From Cocos nucifera (Eukaryota > Streptophyta > Magnoliopsida > Arecales > Arecaceae), in contig QRFJ01001929.1 of assembly GCA_006176705.1 (NCBI GenBank), forward strand, positions 62,001 through 126,000: a stretch of 64,000 bases of DNA, in the 5' to 3' direction. Positions 23,601 to 33,019 of the stretch are shown one piece after another. Both the position numbers and the translations under genes were made by a program. The notes below the pieces were generated by a model. It made no database searches. It was not told where the DNA came from and saw only the letters and a program-made list of their open reading frames with translations. How positions within the stretch are numbered: position 1 is the stretch's first letter; every line of letters begins with the position of its first letter.

Positions 23601-26311
23601 TATAGGTCCTGGATAAAAACGCATTGTAGATAAATCCAGTTCTTGCACTTTAAGGATTACCTAGTCAGAACTTAAAATATTAGTCAAAATGAAACTTTTG
23701 GCTAGAACTGCAAATGATGCCTATGAACTACGATAGTATTTTTAGACAGATGAAAGGTAGTGCATGCAGAATCCTCATTTTGCCTTGGACCTTCAGGATT
23801 TTTAGTTATGATAAATGATGGAAGGGAAGCAAGCATATTCTTTTAGGTGCAAAACAATTGAGATCATAATATTACATTCTTGTTTTCAATTACTCAATAT
23901 GTACTCATGCATGCATGCTAAAAGTTCAATTACTCAATATGTACTCATGCATGCATGTATGTTGAAAAGGTTTTAATGATTAAAAATAAATGATGTACCA
24001 TCTAAATTGAAATCTGGATTGTTAATTATGTAGACTACATAGAAATACCGAGAAAAAAGTTTCATATATTTTGCTGGTCTTTAATCCAAGCATCAAGTGG
24101 GTGTAAAAGAAAATGGTTTTGATTGTATGATACTATATTAGTATATTTTACTATGATCTGATCATTAAAACATTGTGAATTTGAATCTCTAATGTTATAA
24201 CATTTGTACATCATGATCTATAAGGTGGATTTTTAATTTACGTAGTCTATCGTGCATTTTAGGATGCTAGTGCAATTAATATTGTTAACTTTTGTATTCA
24301 AGTGATGCATAGGTTAGAGGTCACCAAAATACTTGGATTTTTTTTGGTATTTATTCATTTTTTGTAGTGTAGATCATCTTCAATGATACAGATTTTATAT
24401 CTGAATAAATTGTTAAATTTTTTGTTGAGATTTAATGTAATGTGTGTGTGTGTGTGTGTCAAAATTGGGTGAGTGCAGGACTTAAACCCTTGTCTTTCCA
24501 TTTCACTTGATGGGATCCGATACATCCAGTTGACTTGATCCTAGTCTACCTGTTAATTGACAAAACATAAATGCCACTAAAAGGGTAAGCATCAACAAAC
24601 ATACGACGTTCAAGCACCTTGTATTTCTGCTGCAGAAAAATCATTAGTTCACTCTGTAATGATTATCTCGCATCTCCTCTCTTAAGAATAATAACAATCT
24701 AAAGGAATTCTTCTATGCAAGCGCATTCCAGCATTTTTCTAGAGTGCTAGAATGATCCTTTTGGATTCTATGCATATCAATAAGTTTCAGTATATATTTC
24801 TTTTAATGTCATACCAGTGACCATGTTCAGATTTGTGGTACAATTTTTTCAAGAAGGATATGATGCAAGGATGCCATTTCTGATAGTTTACGGAGTACGG
24901 GTCAACTACATGAATGAGTTCAGAACTGTCAATTGTGTAGAGGAATGTTTTATGGGAACAACATTAGGGGCTGTCCATACTAATGTTTCATGATGTTTGT
25001 TGTTGAAGTGTTGACATAGTTGATAACATCCATCAGTTTAGACCTAACTCTTCTTCCCTCCAGTGCATTTATCACAGGTAACCAACATAATGTGTCCTGA
25101 TTAGGATTTTTCTCAGAATATACTGAAACATATTATTCACTTGTCAGGATTATAGATCGTCTAATTAAATCATTTGAAGATGTTCAACTTTGTAGGACTA
25201 CAAGATCCAGTGATATAGATCTACAGAAAATTTTGTTTAAAAATCCATTTTAGAAGCTTGATTCTGTATTCCAACATTCCATGTAATTGAACAAGTCATA
25301 TAGGAAGATAAGTAACCAAAAGACATCCCACTTGTAGATTTTGTTGAAATTCATCTTATCTGTGATGATATTTTCTTGCAACCTGCTTGACGTGTTACTT
25401 CATTGCATAGTATTGGAATAAAGAATAAAAAAGAATTACATCATGAGCAGTCATTTGAAGAATTATTAGCCCATCAATATGCATCTAGGTTTCATTTTAT
25501 AAACTGAAGTAAGTTCTTTTTTCTTTTCTTTATTTCAGGCAGATGGGAGGGAGGTTCATTTATCTCGATTGTACCCATGTTTCATTGGCTCAAGAATGCT
25601 TGGCAGCACTGCTTTTCCGTGGTTCTTTGTTGGGGTATCATCACTCCATAACGAAGGATACCTCATAACTGCATATGTTGTTGCTGGTTTATCTTTGTTA
25701 GTTATATCTTATCATTATCAGGTACTGCAAGTTAAATCTGGAACCAATATATAACCAAGCTCAAAGTTGTCTAATTCTATAACAGACTTATTTTTATAGT
25801 ATTTGCTGTCAACAGGAGATTGGTGTTCTGGTAATGCTGTTCTGTGTCTACCATGCTTGTGTTGGCTTCATTTCACCTTCACTTGCCAGATTGAGGACAA
25901 TGTGAGCCAATGCTTACTTTCTCATTTTCTGTTTAAAGGATTTATTTGTAAATCTCATTCTGCCACTTGAGCAGGTACGTCCCAAATGAACTGCGTGGGG
26001 GCATGATAAGCTTCTCCTTGGCACCAGCAAATGCAGCAGTTCTCTTAGTTCTGATACAAGTTTGTTCCTTTATCTCTCACCTCTTTAGAAACCTTGGTTT
26101 ATACTGTGGAAGCATCATTATATCTTGATAGAAATCTTTAGAGATATGATAATGCAAGAAATTCTGTTAATTGTAGGGTGGTTATCATCAGAACCTTGCA
26201 AATGCCATGATTATGGCGCTTGCAGCGCTTGGGCTGTTGGCTGCTGCTGGTTGCATTCATTTACTGACATTATGGAGTAAACAACCACACCCCAATTGGC
26301 GTAAACCTTAA
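2122..26311 (+). CDS. MFS transporter, MFSD5 / molybdate-anion transporter family, nine exons
   Basis: I assembled nine exons: 2122-2341, 2505-2649, 8498-8666, 8746-9001, 17860-17960, 25539-25721, 25816-25901, 25975-26059 and 26177-26311. All junctions are GT-AG, phases agree, and the total is exactly 460 codons with TAA at 26309-26311, giving 459 residues. That is the usual length for plant MFS_5 proteins. The start has a conserved N-terminus (MGVVIEREVWEPKP), then a hydrophobic segment at about residues 15-34. MFS motif A is visible at about 116-127 (GILSDVIGPRKG), followed by family blocks FETWMVTEHKKQGHRQD and DTFWLMTFFESASLVGSQ. The C-terminal half has STAFPWFF, YVPNELRGGM and a final membrane segment. 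Human MFSD5 and Chlamydomonas MOT2 belong to this family, and MOT2 imports molybdate. Substrate and membrane in plants are inferred only. No stop, frameshift or missing exon was found, so the gene looks intact despite very long introns. Confidence 0.93.
2342..2504 (+). other. Intron 1 of the MFS gene
   Basis: A short intron of 163 bp. The donor follows the G of a split valine codon, and the acceptor is a T-rich tract ending in ccag. Nothing else is recognisable in it. Confidence 0.85.
2878..3050. repeat. Poly(A)/poly(T) and AAAAG low-complexity tract
   Basis: A run of A then T at 2880-2907 is followed by an imperfect (AAAAG)n tract at about 2950-3048. It makes a lysine-rich ORF on the plus strand that is not a gene. 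Confidence 0.85.
3636..3905. repeat. GGTAC-rich dispersed repeat in intron 2
   Basis: The stretch is dense in short motifs such as ttggtaccggga, ggtatgttacc, gggtcgatacc and acggtacggt. Similar motif mixes recur at about 5335, 13268, 14305, 15640, 17530 and 23015 in this gene's introns. This points to a dispersed family rather than chance. I cannot name the family or define its ends. Confidence 0.5.
5335..5945. repeat. GGTAC-type dispersed repeat with internal purine-rich block
   Basis: It begins with a block like the other GGTAC repeats (aactggtaccaaggctcg). It continues through a GGA/GAGA-rich stretch containing a (GA)n microsatellite and ends in motifs such as ttggtttggttcattttgg near 5920. 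I read it as one inserted non-autonomous element, but the ends are uncertain. Confidence 0.4.
5572..5614. repeat. (GA)n microsatellite
   Basis: Nearly uninterrupted GA dinucleotides, about 21 units, lie within the purine-rich block of intron 2. Confidence 0.95.
8130..8335. repeat. AGCTTGA-rich dispersed repeat
   Basis: The segment is saturated with AAGCTT/GAGCTTGA-like words in both orientations, for example caagcttggctt, gttgagcttgac and aataagcttgtc. This cryptically simple repeat type is familiar from plant introns. It lies just upstream of exon 3. Confidence 0.5.
8667..8745 (+). other. Intron 3 of the MFS gene
   Basis: A 79-bp intron between AAGAAG/gtttga and tgcag/CAAGG, phase 0. It interrupts the conserved block TEHKK-QGHRQD. 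Confidence 0.9.
9350..9740. repeat. ACCCGACCC / GGGTxGGGT-rich dispersed repeat
   Basis: The stretch is packed with words such as gacccaccggatacccaac, ttacccgacccg, gggtttgggttgggta, gaacccgaccc and cccaacccgatcc. I recognise it as one of the cryptically simple repeat types that recur in plant genomes. The boundaries are approximate. Confidence 0.5.
10176..10346 (-). mobile_element. tRNA-derived SINE, Au-like, with target site duplications
   Basis: Read on the minus strand, the element begins with a tRNA-like head carrying a pol III A box (tggcgcaatgat) and B box (ggttcaaagc). An Au-type body follows (cagcctctccacacc, catctaaccctcccg) and a 3' end like gggccaccctttt. Twelve-base direct repeats flank it: atgagcacagta at 10164-10175 and atgagcatagta at 10347-10358, with one mismatch. 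An expanded run of C lies at about 10245-10254. It sits antisense in intron 4. The Au assignment is from memory of the family consensus. Confidence 0.82.
10458..10482. repeat. 25-bp perfect palindrome containing GGTACC
   Basis: ttggcatggta and taccatgccaa are perfect inverted repeats around a 3-bp centre (cca). It may be a remnant of the GGTAC repeat family found elsewhere in this intron. Confidence 0.85.
11009..12760 (-). mobile_element. Probable solo LTR of a retrotransposon, minus strand
   Basis: On the minus strand the segment would start with tgataattatcacaaataca and carry a TATA box (ctataaaag, plus positions 11935-11943) about 820 bp in. Purine-rich and AT-rich DNA follows. AGCAA occurs immediately outside both proposed ends, at 11004-11008 and 12761-12765, like a 5-bp target duplication. 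The far end reads CG instead of the expected CA, and no PBS or coding region is attached. The solo-LTR reading is therefore plausible but not firm. Confidence 0.45.
11935..11943 (-). promoter_or_regulatory. TATA box of the intron-4 LTR
   Basis: CTATAAAAG on the minus strand matches a plant LTR TATA box. It would direct transcription antisense to the MFS gene. Confidence 0.4.
12780..12832. repeat. (CA)n / (CATA)n / (TA)n compound microsatellite
   Basis: Alternating CA with a few CG interruptions is followed by CATA repeats and then TA repeats. Confidence 0.9.
15360..15530. repeat. GGGAC/GTCCC-rich dispersed repeat
   Basis: The segment is rich in ggac, tcccg and atccta words (gggatgctaggacgagg, ccatcccgattgttgggac, cttgggacatcc) in both orientations. 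It is a different motif mix from the GGTAC block that follows at 15640. Confidence 0.4.
15640..15775. repeat. GGTAC-rich dispersed repeat in intron 4
   Basis: Repeated gtatggtacggcaat, tatggtacgtcccatacc and ggtggtacagc words closely resemble the blocks at 3636, 17530 and 23015. Confidence 0.5.
17010..17105. repeat. GATACG/GACACA-rich dispersed repeat
   Basis: The segment contains gatacagacaagacacagatacgacacat and later aggatatgatatgg and aggatacgat. It is another cryptically simple repeat type I have met in plant introns, and its length and limits are uncertain. Confidence 0.35.
17530..17800. repeat. GGTACCG/GTACCG-rich dispersed repeat beside exon 5
   Basis: The clearest copy of the GGTAC family here has tcggtattggacaccg, ccataccgtaccgtaccgat, a central A-run and then ccgaaccg/ggttcggtcc words. 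It ends about 60 bp before the exon 5 acceptor, close to the splice site. Confidence 0.55.
19562..21837 (+). mobile_element. Solo LTR of a Ty1/copia-type element, with 5-bp target duplication
   Basis: The 2,276-bp segment starts TGTTAGATATATGTGCCC, ends CCTTCA, and is flanked on both sides by GAGGC (19557-19561 and 21838-21842). TG..CA ends with a perfect 5-bp duplication and no PBS or coding region mark a solo LTR left by recombination between two LTRs. A candidate TATA element, tctataaataaga, lies near 21261. The final bases and a block before them (gtggatacc..agaggccag) resemble the LTR at 46056-48494, which carries a tRNA-Met PBS. I therefore place it with Ty1/copia. Confidence 0.85.
23015..23185. 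repeat. GGTACC-rich dispersed repeat in intron 5
   Basis: Words such as tcggtaccgagccctatattgg, tatagggccggttc and ggtatggtatgcccatacc match the family seen in introns 2 and 4. Confidence 0.5.
23885..23957. repeat. Short tandem duplication with ATGC run
   Basis: A unit of about 33 bp (ttcaattactcaatatgtac, then tcatgcatgcatg) occurs twice with about 7 bp between the copies. It is probably a replication-slippage duplication. Confidence 0.8.
24442..24460. repeat. (TG)n microsatellite
   Basis: About nine uninterrupted TG units lie in intron 5. Confidence 0.9.
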
Positions 26312-26740
26312 GCACATAATTAGATTTGACCAGGAAAGGGTAGATGAACTGCATTTGGATTGTTCCCCTTGCTAGCATCACACTGTCAGTAGTCCAAGGT
26401 ACTCTCAGTTCAGTGGTTTTGGTAGCATCATCCTGTCATGGGGCAGATTATAGGCTTTAGAGCATTGCTGAGATTGCGAAATTTAACTGCTTCGAGACAT
26501 ACTGAAACTAACACCAACAAGCAGAGAGAGAGATGCCAAAAAAAAGATGATTCTGTGGCCGTAGAAGATGATGGAAACCTATACGAAAGAGTACCCACGA
26601 GATGATATATAGACTCAGAGTGGTGGAGCTCTGGTTTGCACAGGCCATATGGCTATCCTTGTTTCACAAGGGCAGACCAAGTCTACGTCTGCACATAGTT
26701 CTGTATAGAATGGCAATAAAATGTTCTTGTGACGAGGGTA
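26312..26740 (+). other. Presumed 3' UTR of the MFS gene
   Basis: This region follows the TAA stop and has no ORF. An AATAAA hexamer at 26715-26720 is a reasonable polyadenylation signal, which would give a 3' UTR of about 420-430 bp. This is inferred from position and the hexamer alone. Confidence 0.5.
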
Positions 26741-28020
26741 ACCAGGCTTGAAATTCTTGACCATGAAGACAAGAAATAACTTAAAGTGTCTGCTACTATT
26801 TCCTCAGATGCTTCAAATCTTCAACTTATAGTGTAGCATGCAGTGTTTCAAGTATTGACCCTATTAGTTTTCTGTAACCAGTATGAAAGGGACCTGGAGC
26901 AGCGCATTTTGTTGTTAGAGTGGTTGCTTTAGTAGAAAGAATGCATCAGCTCCTAGAAATTGTTTTGTCTTATTCTTCTAACATAAGAACTTATCATTCT
27001 TATTATTAAAATTGAGGGAAAAACTCCAATAGCAATCGTGGTTTTGGTTCATTAAATACAAATTGTCATGAACTGGTATTTGACTCAGGCAACTATGATA
27101 GAGAGTTGTATCATGAGCATTTCTTCTTACAAAATATGTAATGCTGTCTATCACCAAAGAAAAGATTGCAAAAGTTCTTGGGTCTTAGATTCACAGCCTG
27201 ATTGGGCTTGAAAGCTATAGAGCCTGAGAAATTTGGGCCATGACTGGACTAAGCGATTGGGAAAATTAACATGAGCCCAAATCGAATCTAGGCCTGAAAA
27301 TAAAAAGGGGGTGACCCCAAACTGCGTCTCTGACTATTGACACCCTCAAAATAATGCGATCCTCTGTCACGTGCAAAAGAATAGCAGTTTCTTTGCGGTG
27401 CCAAAAGTTAAATTCTAAAACTTTATATATATTTGAACCGTTAGCACATAGGGTAGTATTAATTTTAATGTCGTCTAAAACTGTATATTTATTTTATATT
27501 TGAACTATTAGTATATATAGGATTAATTTTAATACGTGGGGAGCTTTGGGGAAGGTTTTGATGGGCCTAAAAACACTGTCTAGCCATCCAAAAACACTTT
27601 TAGTATAATAATATTTGAGAAAAAAAAATTGAAAGCTACTTTTGCTTTGATAGAAAGTTGAAAAATCTATCTAGGAGAAGCTCTATTTGGAATTTTTCCC
27701 AAAAATACTTTTTAGCATATGGTATGAAGCTATTTCAACTTAAAAAAAGAATTTTTCCGATGACCAAAATATTTACAAATAAATCTCATAATTATTAACC
27801 AACATTAGCTATAGTATATTATTATATGATATTATATTATAATAAAATATTACTATAAATAAAATAATATATTATATTAATAATATAATATAATATTATA
27901 TTATAATATTTTAATATAAAATAATATATTATATTATATTGTATTAATACTATGTAATATCCTTCGTTACTATGCAATATCTTTCATTATTATTTTATTA
28001 TACTAAAAACACTTCTCAAT
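26741..28020. other. AT-rich intergenic region, possible MITE remnant
   Basis: No gene is visible. Near 27420-27530 a unit of about 80 bp (tatatttgaacc/tatt, gttag, then taattttaat) occurs twice. From about 27590 to 28010 the ends share an inverted acactt..agtataataa motif around a core of TATTATA repeats. This fits a decayed MITE, with ends uncertain. Confidence 0.4.
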
Positions 28021-28690
28021 TTGGTTATTGTTATCGAGGCAATTTACCATCCAATCCGATCTTTTCATTATCTCGAACATTTACCTTAAGTATCTTATCA
28101 AAAAGAAGCTCGGATGTTAGAAGGAGAAGATCATGGAACCAAAATTAAGTCACTTTATGACATTGGCTACCATTGCACCCTTGGATCTGAGGTACATTGA
28201 CCCAAGGTAGGGATCATCCCGATGATAGGATATGAAGCTTTAAGCTATCAGATCATTAGAAGGAAAGATAAATTTGAAAAACTCTCTCAGAATCTTAGGC
28301 GATTTTTTTTGGTCATGGGAACGTTAGCTAATATCATGCAATTAATGCCTATAACCCACTATTCGCGATCTATGCGATCATGGGAACTGATTCTCCACTT
28401 TCGTTATCGAACTTGGAGATAACACATGGCTACCCTCCTCTATATAAAAATGGGCACAAGGAAGTCTCAGTTAAGTTCTTTTTCAAGAGAACAAATTTAT
28501 TCTCTTACTCTCATACTTTTTCATTTACTATTTTCAAGCTCCGACTTAATCATCAGAGGATCTCCTATTAGAGAATCTTTTATAATAGTAGACTTCATTT
28601 GCAGGTTTCTCAAAGAGTCCCAATTTTCGGATTGAGATTGACCACATAGTCCGAAGGAAACTGACCACCACTGTGCACCTTAAATCTAAG
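28020..28690 (+). repeat. Likely 5' LTR of the gypsy element
   Basis: A TATA-like sequence (ctctatataaaaatggg, about 28438-28453) sits about 240 bp before the probable leader, as in a U3/R/U5 layout. No second copy is available to set boundaries and I could not identify a PBS. The extent is approximate. Confidence 0.35.
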
Positions 28691-29399
28691 ATTGCAGCAA
28701 TAGTTTGATGCCAGGAGGGCTACCAAGCCTATTTGAAGAGAAAAGAAAACATGGTAAGAATAAGAACGCACAACAATTCCACCACCTCACATCAACAATC
28801 ATCCCACCGCAGCCAAGGTGGCATTGCTCGATTGTTCGCCGCTTTGGAACATATGCAACCTTCCGTAATAGAGGACCCATGGCGATTTGATGCTCTGATC
28901 TAACAAGTCTAGGTATTAACTAACGCTATGTAGCAGCTTCGATAGGCAATGGAGCGGAAGCAGCTCTAACAGGCAACCGAGTAGCAGCAACCTCCAAAGC
29001 CCATTCATTAGGTGGCTCCTTTTCTGCATGGCTGTCGGTTTTGCCCTAGCAGCTTGGAGCTAGCTCTCTAGTGTACCCATTATTCTGCTTCTACTGCCTA
29101 GTGGTCTCCATCCCATCAAAGCTTAAGGAGGGAGGACTGACAACGGCGGTCCCTTATCTTCTCTAGCGAAGGTTTGATCTTAGGCTACTCCTCATGACCT
29201 AGAAAATCTCATCAAGAGGATGATCTTGAATAGAAAGTTTGGAAGATTGAATGCCATCTTGGAGAAGTGCAAAATGGGAGCTAGAGGAGTGATGACGGTC
29301 TTAGCTTCAACTCATGGCCCTTCTCCCATACTATACTGTAGGAACTGATTTTGAGTTGGTTTAAGATGCTTCAAATAGAGCCGTATGATGATTTTTCAG

Positions 29400-29960
29400 A
29401 TCCTCTCAATCATCTGGAGGGCTATAAGGCCCTGATGATGGTCTAGCATGCCTCGGACGTCCTCCTCTATCTCGTCTTTCCAACCACCTTCAAGAAATCA
29501 GCATGTATATGGTATTCAGACTTCGGAGTCCATCCATTCATTTGAATAGCTCGAGAGGCAATTCATCATCCACTTTGATAATAACCATGCATAGCCAAAG
29601 AATACCGATAGTCTCTTCTTGATCCAGCAGGAAGGGGAATAATTACTACATGTTACATGGTGCATTTCAACATGGCTATGCAGTGCACAATTTTGATGAG
29701 TCGATGGCAATATTGGCACTCAAGCAAGGATTTTGAAATGAGCAGCTTATCTTTTCCTTTGATAAGATAATTTCAGGGACTATGTCGACCTCCTAATATA
29801 GGTCCAAAAGTATGCACAAGCAGAAGAAGCTCGGGCCACGTGTAAGCAAACTAAGAGAGGAAGAACCCCTAGCAAGAAGCAGGGTTGGGAGGAACCTCAT
29901 GTGGCTTGGGTTGAAGGAGAATCCTCTTGACCTCTGAAGAACCTCAAGTTGAGGAGTCTA
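29400..29960 (+). pseudogene. gypsy gag (capsid) remnant
   Basis: Translating 29500-29840 in shifting frames gives the typical plant gypsy capsid words: WYSDFGVHPF, the SRAIHH..F block, KNTDSL..QQEGE-like residues and DESMAILALKQG. A basic stretch follows at 29830-29900 (KQTKRGRTPSKKQG-like). Several stops and frameshifts interrupt it, so it cannot make protein. It provides the coat protein of the element's particle in intact relatives. Confidence 0.7.
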
Positions 29961-30059
29961 TCTTGGCGATTTAATAAGTATACTTTCCTATCCGCTTCTC
30001 GGGCCAAGATCTTAAAAAATCAAGAACTAGATATTCTTCACCAATCTCAATCGATGAAG

Positions 30060-30760
30060 GCCCACCAATGAGTAAGAGGAAATACTGCTTCCATCATGAC
30101 CATGGCTACGACATCGAAGACTTTCTCTGGTTGAAGGATGAGATCGAAGATCTAATCCGAAGATGCTATTTTGGCAAATATATTCATGAGTGTCAAAATT
30201 GTACGGCCGAAGAGCCACCTTAGCACCAGCCTAAAGAGGAGAACAACAGTAACCGATCCACAACTGGTGTCATCAATATGATCTAAGGCTTTGCTGGTGG
30301 CAGAGAGTCAGAGGACTAAGCACAAGATGCATAGAGATAATATACTGGAAATATCATTTTTTTCTGATGTTGATGATCGAGAAGTTCAGACTCCTCATGA
30401 TGATGCTGTCATCGTATCAATGATGATAGCAAATAATATTATAAAAAAAATTTAATCGATAATAGAAGCTTGAAGATGTGTTATTTTACGATGCATTCTA
30501 ATGAATGAGGTTGCCTACTAATCGACTAAGAAAGGTCAATACTTCCTTGGTCACTCCCCTGGTTGGATTTTCCAGAGATTTAATAGTAATAGAAGGGGAG
30601 ATCATCCTACCAGTGATTGCTGAATAAGTGCCTCAGGGAAAAACTATGTAGCTTATATTCCTCATAATTTGAGTGCCCTCTATGATTCTCGAATGGCATG
30701 AATTGAACATTTTGCAAGCAATAGTTTCCACTTATCATCTACTAGTAAGATTCTCGATTC
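30060..30760 (+). pseudogene. gypsy zinc-finger-like and protease region remnant
   Basis: At 30075-30165 the translation reads KYCFHHDHGYDIEDFLWLKDEI, the HxHGH-type block found after gag in this lineage. At about 30388-30440 HDDAVIVSMMIAN marks the start of the aspartic protease domain. The expected D-T/S-G active site just downstream is not readable. The connection block TPLVGFSRD lies at about 30556-30582. This domain is clearly inactive. Confidence 0.6.
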
Positions 30761-31169
30761 AGAATGGGATCGAAGAAGTCTAAGGAGATCAAAAGCTTAC
30801 CAGACAATGCTTTTTGGCAAGCTAAAGGAAAAATTACCACTGAGACTCTGCTAGTTGAAGACCACATAGAGGAATCAAAGAAAGTCCAAGGGGAGCTGGC
30901 CGAATAACTTATCACAATACTATTTAGAGATGATCCGAGCAAAACTATTCAAGTCGAAGTACAACTAACACCAAACTTTTGAGATCGACTGATGTCATTG
31001 CTATGGATTAATAAGAACATTTACATCAAGTCAGCATTTGATATACTAGGTATACCTTCTGATGTCATTGTTCATAGGTTGAATATGGACCTAAATCATT
31101 GCCTTGCTCATCAGAAAAAGAGGAGCTTCACTTTGAAATGACAACATGCAACTGAGGAAGAAGTTGACA

Positions 31170-31680
31170 AACTCATGATTGTGGGATTTAGCCGAGAAGC
31201 CCATTATCCAAAGTGGCATGCTGTTGTCATGTTCAAGAAAGCAAACGACATGTGGAGGATTTGTATTGATCACACTGACCTCAATAATGCATGCTTAATG
31301 GATAGTTTTCTCTCTTAAGGATCAACCAACTTGTACATGCTATCTTAGGACATTAGCTATTGAGCTTTATAGATGCCTTCTCAAGATACAATCAAATCCA
31401 GATGGCATCTGAAGACGAGGAGAAAACTATATTTATAACTGACAAAAGCTTGTATTGCTATAAAATGATACCTTTTCGATTGAAAAATGTAGGAGCCATA
31501 TACCAGTGCCTCATCAATAAGGTGTTCAAACATTAGATCGGGCGTAATATAGACGTTTATGCTGATGACATGCTAGTCAAAAGCATTGAGGCATATTGGC
31601 ATATAACCGACCTTGAGAAGGCATTTCGCAAGCTGAGGCAAACCAAATAAAGCTCAACCCCAGTAAATGTACCTTTAGCA
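31170..31680 (+). pseudogene. gypsy reverse transcriptase remnant
   Basis: Clear RT blocks appear in order: YPKWHAVVMFKKANDMWRIC, then DHTDLNNAC, FIDAFSRYNQIQM, KTIFITDKSLYCYKMIPF, and the catalytic box as YADDMLVKS with YADD at 31558-31569. The usual box is YVDD or YADD, so the two aspartates survive. Stops interrupt the frame, for example in the loop between DLNNAC and FIDAF and where KH*IG is read. It lies between the protease zone and RNase H. Confidence 0.85.
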
Positions 31681-32389
31681 TGACTTTGGATAAGTTCGTA
31701 AGGTTCATGGTGACTCAGTATGAAATCGAAGCAAACTCAAAAAAGATCCAAGCATTGTTGGAGATCAAGCACCTAAGCACTAAGGACATACAACATTTGG
31801 TGGGTCGCGTAGCTACTCTCAGCCAATTTATTTCGAGATCATCCAAGAAGTGTCTTTCATTCTTCAAAGTCTTCAGGCAAATGAAGGGCTTTGAGTGGTC
31901 AGATTAATGCTGAACTGCATTCAAGGAGCTTAAGCAATACCTCGGATCCCTCTCCATTGCTCACCAAACCAATGGTAGATGAGGTGTTATATCTATATTT
32001 ATCTATCTTATCTATTGTCATCAGCTTGGTACTCATCCAAAAGGATATAGGGAACCAGAAGCCAATCTGCTATACTAGCAAGATTCTTTGAGACATCGAA
32101 ACAAGATACTTGAAAGTCGAGAAGATGGTTTATACACTTATTAACTCTATGCCATAGCTTCGACCATATTTTCAAGTCCACTCGGTGGTTGTTTTGATGG
32201 ACCAGCATCTAAAGGCTATTCTTCAAAGGCCAGACACCTCCGGGCATATGGCAAAATGGATAATTGATTTTGGAGAGTTCGACGTCATTTACCACCCCTG
32301 ACCAGTAGTAAAGGCCGAGTCCTAGCCGATTTTCTTGTAAGATGCACTATTCTTGATAAGGAATTGACTTTGGCACTACTTGAAGAAAC

Positions 32390-32790
32390 AAAAGAAATAA
32401 CTCGTTGGATCCTACATATGGATGGGGCTTTAAACTCACAAGGATGTGGAGCTAGGTTTATTCTCGTAAGCTCAAAAGGAGCTGTGACAAAGTATACTCT
32501 CTAGTTCGACTTCGAGGCTTCCAACAACAAAGTCAAATACGAAGTGCTAATAGTTGGCCTCGATATCGACAAAGGGCTTGAGATAAAGGAACTCAAAGTC
32601 TTCACCAACTTACAACTCAATTGTCGGACAAATCCAGAGGGAATATGAAGCCTGAGATCCAACGATGGCTTGATACTTACAAAAGCTTAAGGAACACTCA
32701 ATGGCTTTCTAGATTTTGGAGCTACTACATATACCTAGATTTGAGAATGGACTAGCAGATGTTGTATCTCACCTCGCCACCTCGGGGTAC
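32390..32790 (+). pseudogene. gypsy RNase H remnant
   Basis: LHMDGALNSQGCGARFILVS at about 32406-32470 is the start of the RNase H fold, with the first catalytic aspartate in MDGA. FDFEASNNKVKYE follows, carrying the glutamate region with N-N instead of the usual N-N-x-A-E-Y-E. Stops follow. The domain removes the RNA template in working relatives. Confidence 0.75.
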
Positions 32791-33019
32791 TCCAACCTTA
32801 ATAAATGGGTATTCATCAAGCATCTGCAGAGACCATGTATTGAAAAATAATCAATTGTCCTACAAGTCGGACATGAGCCAAGCTGGATGCATGCTCTCAT
32901 CAACTATCTCCTCGATGGTAATTTATCGGCCAACCCTGTTGAAGCTTGGAAGATTATATGCCAAGCCCCTTGGTATATTTACCTAAAAAGAAAATTTTAT
33001 AAAAAGTCATTCTCGCTGT

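Larger units (their letters stand above)
17961..25538 (+). other. Intron 5 of the MFS gene (7.6 kb)
   Basis: The donor is ATAGTG/gtatgt and the acceptor atttcag/GCAGAT, phase 0. It contains the 2.3-kb solo LTR at 19562-21837, a GGTAC block at 23015-23185, a duplicated 33-bp unit at 23885-23957 and a (TG)n run near 24442. The stretches 17961-19556, 21843-23014 and 24470-25538 are unique-looking AT-rich DNA in which I recognise nothing. Confidence 0.8.
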
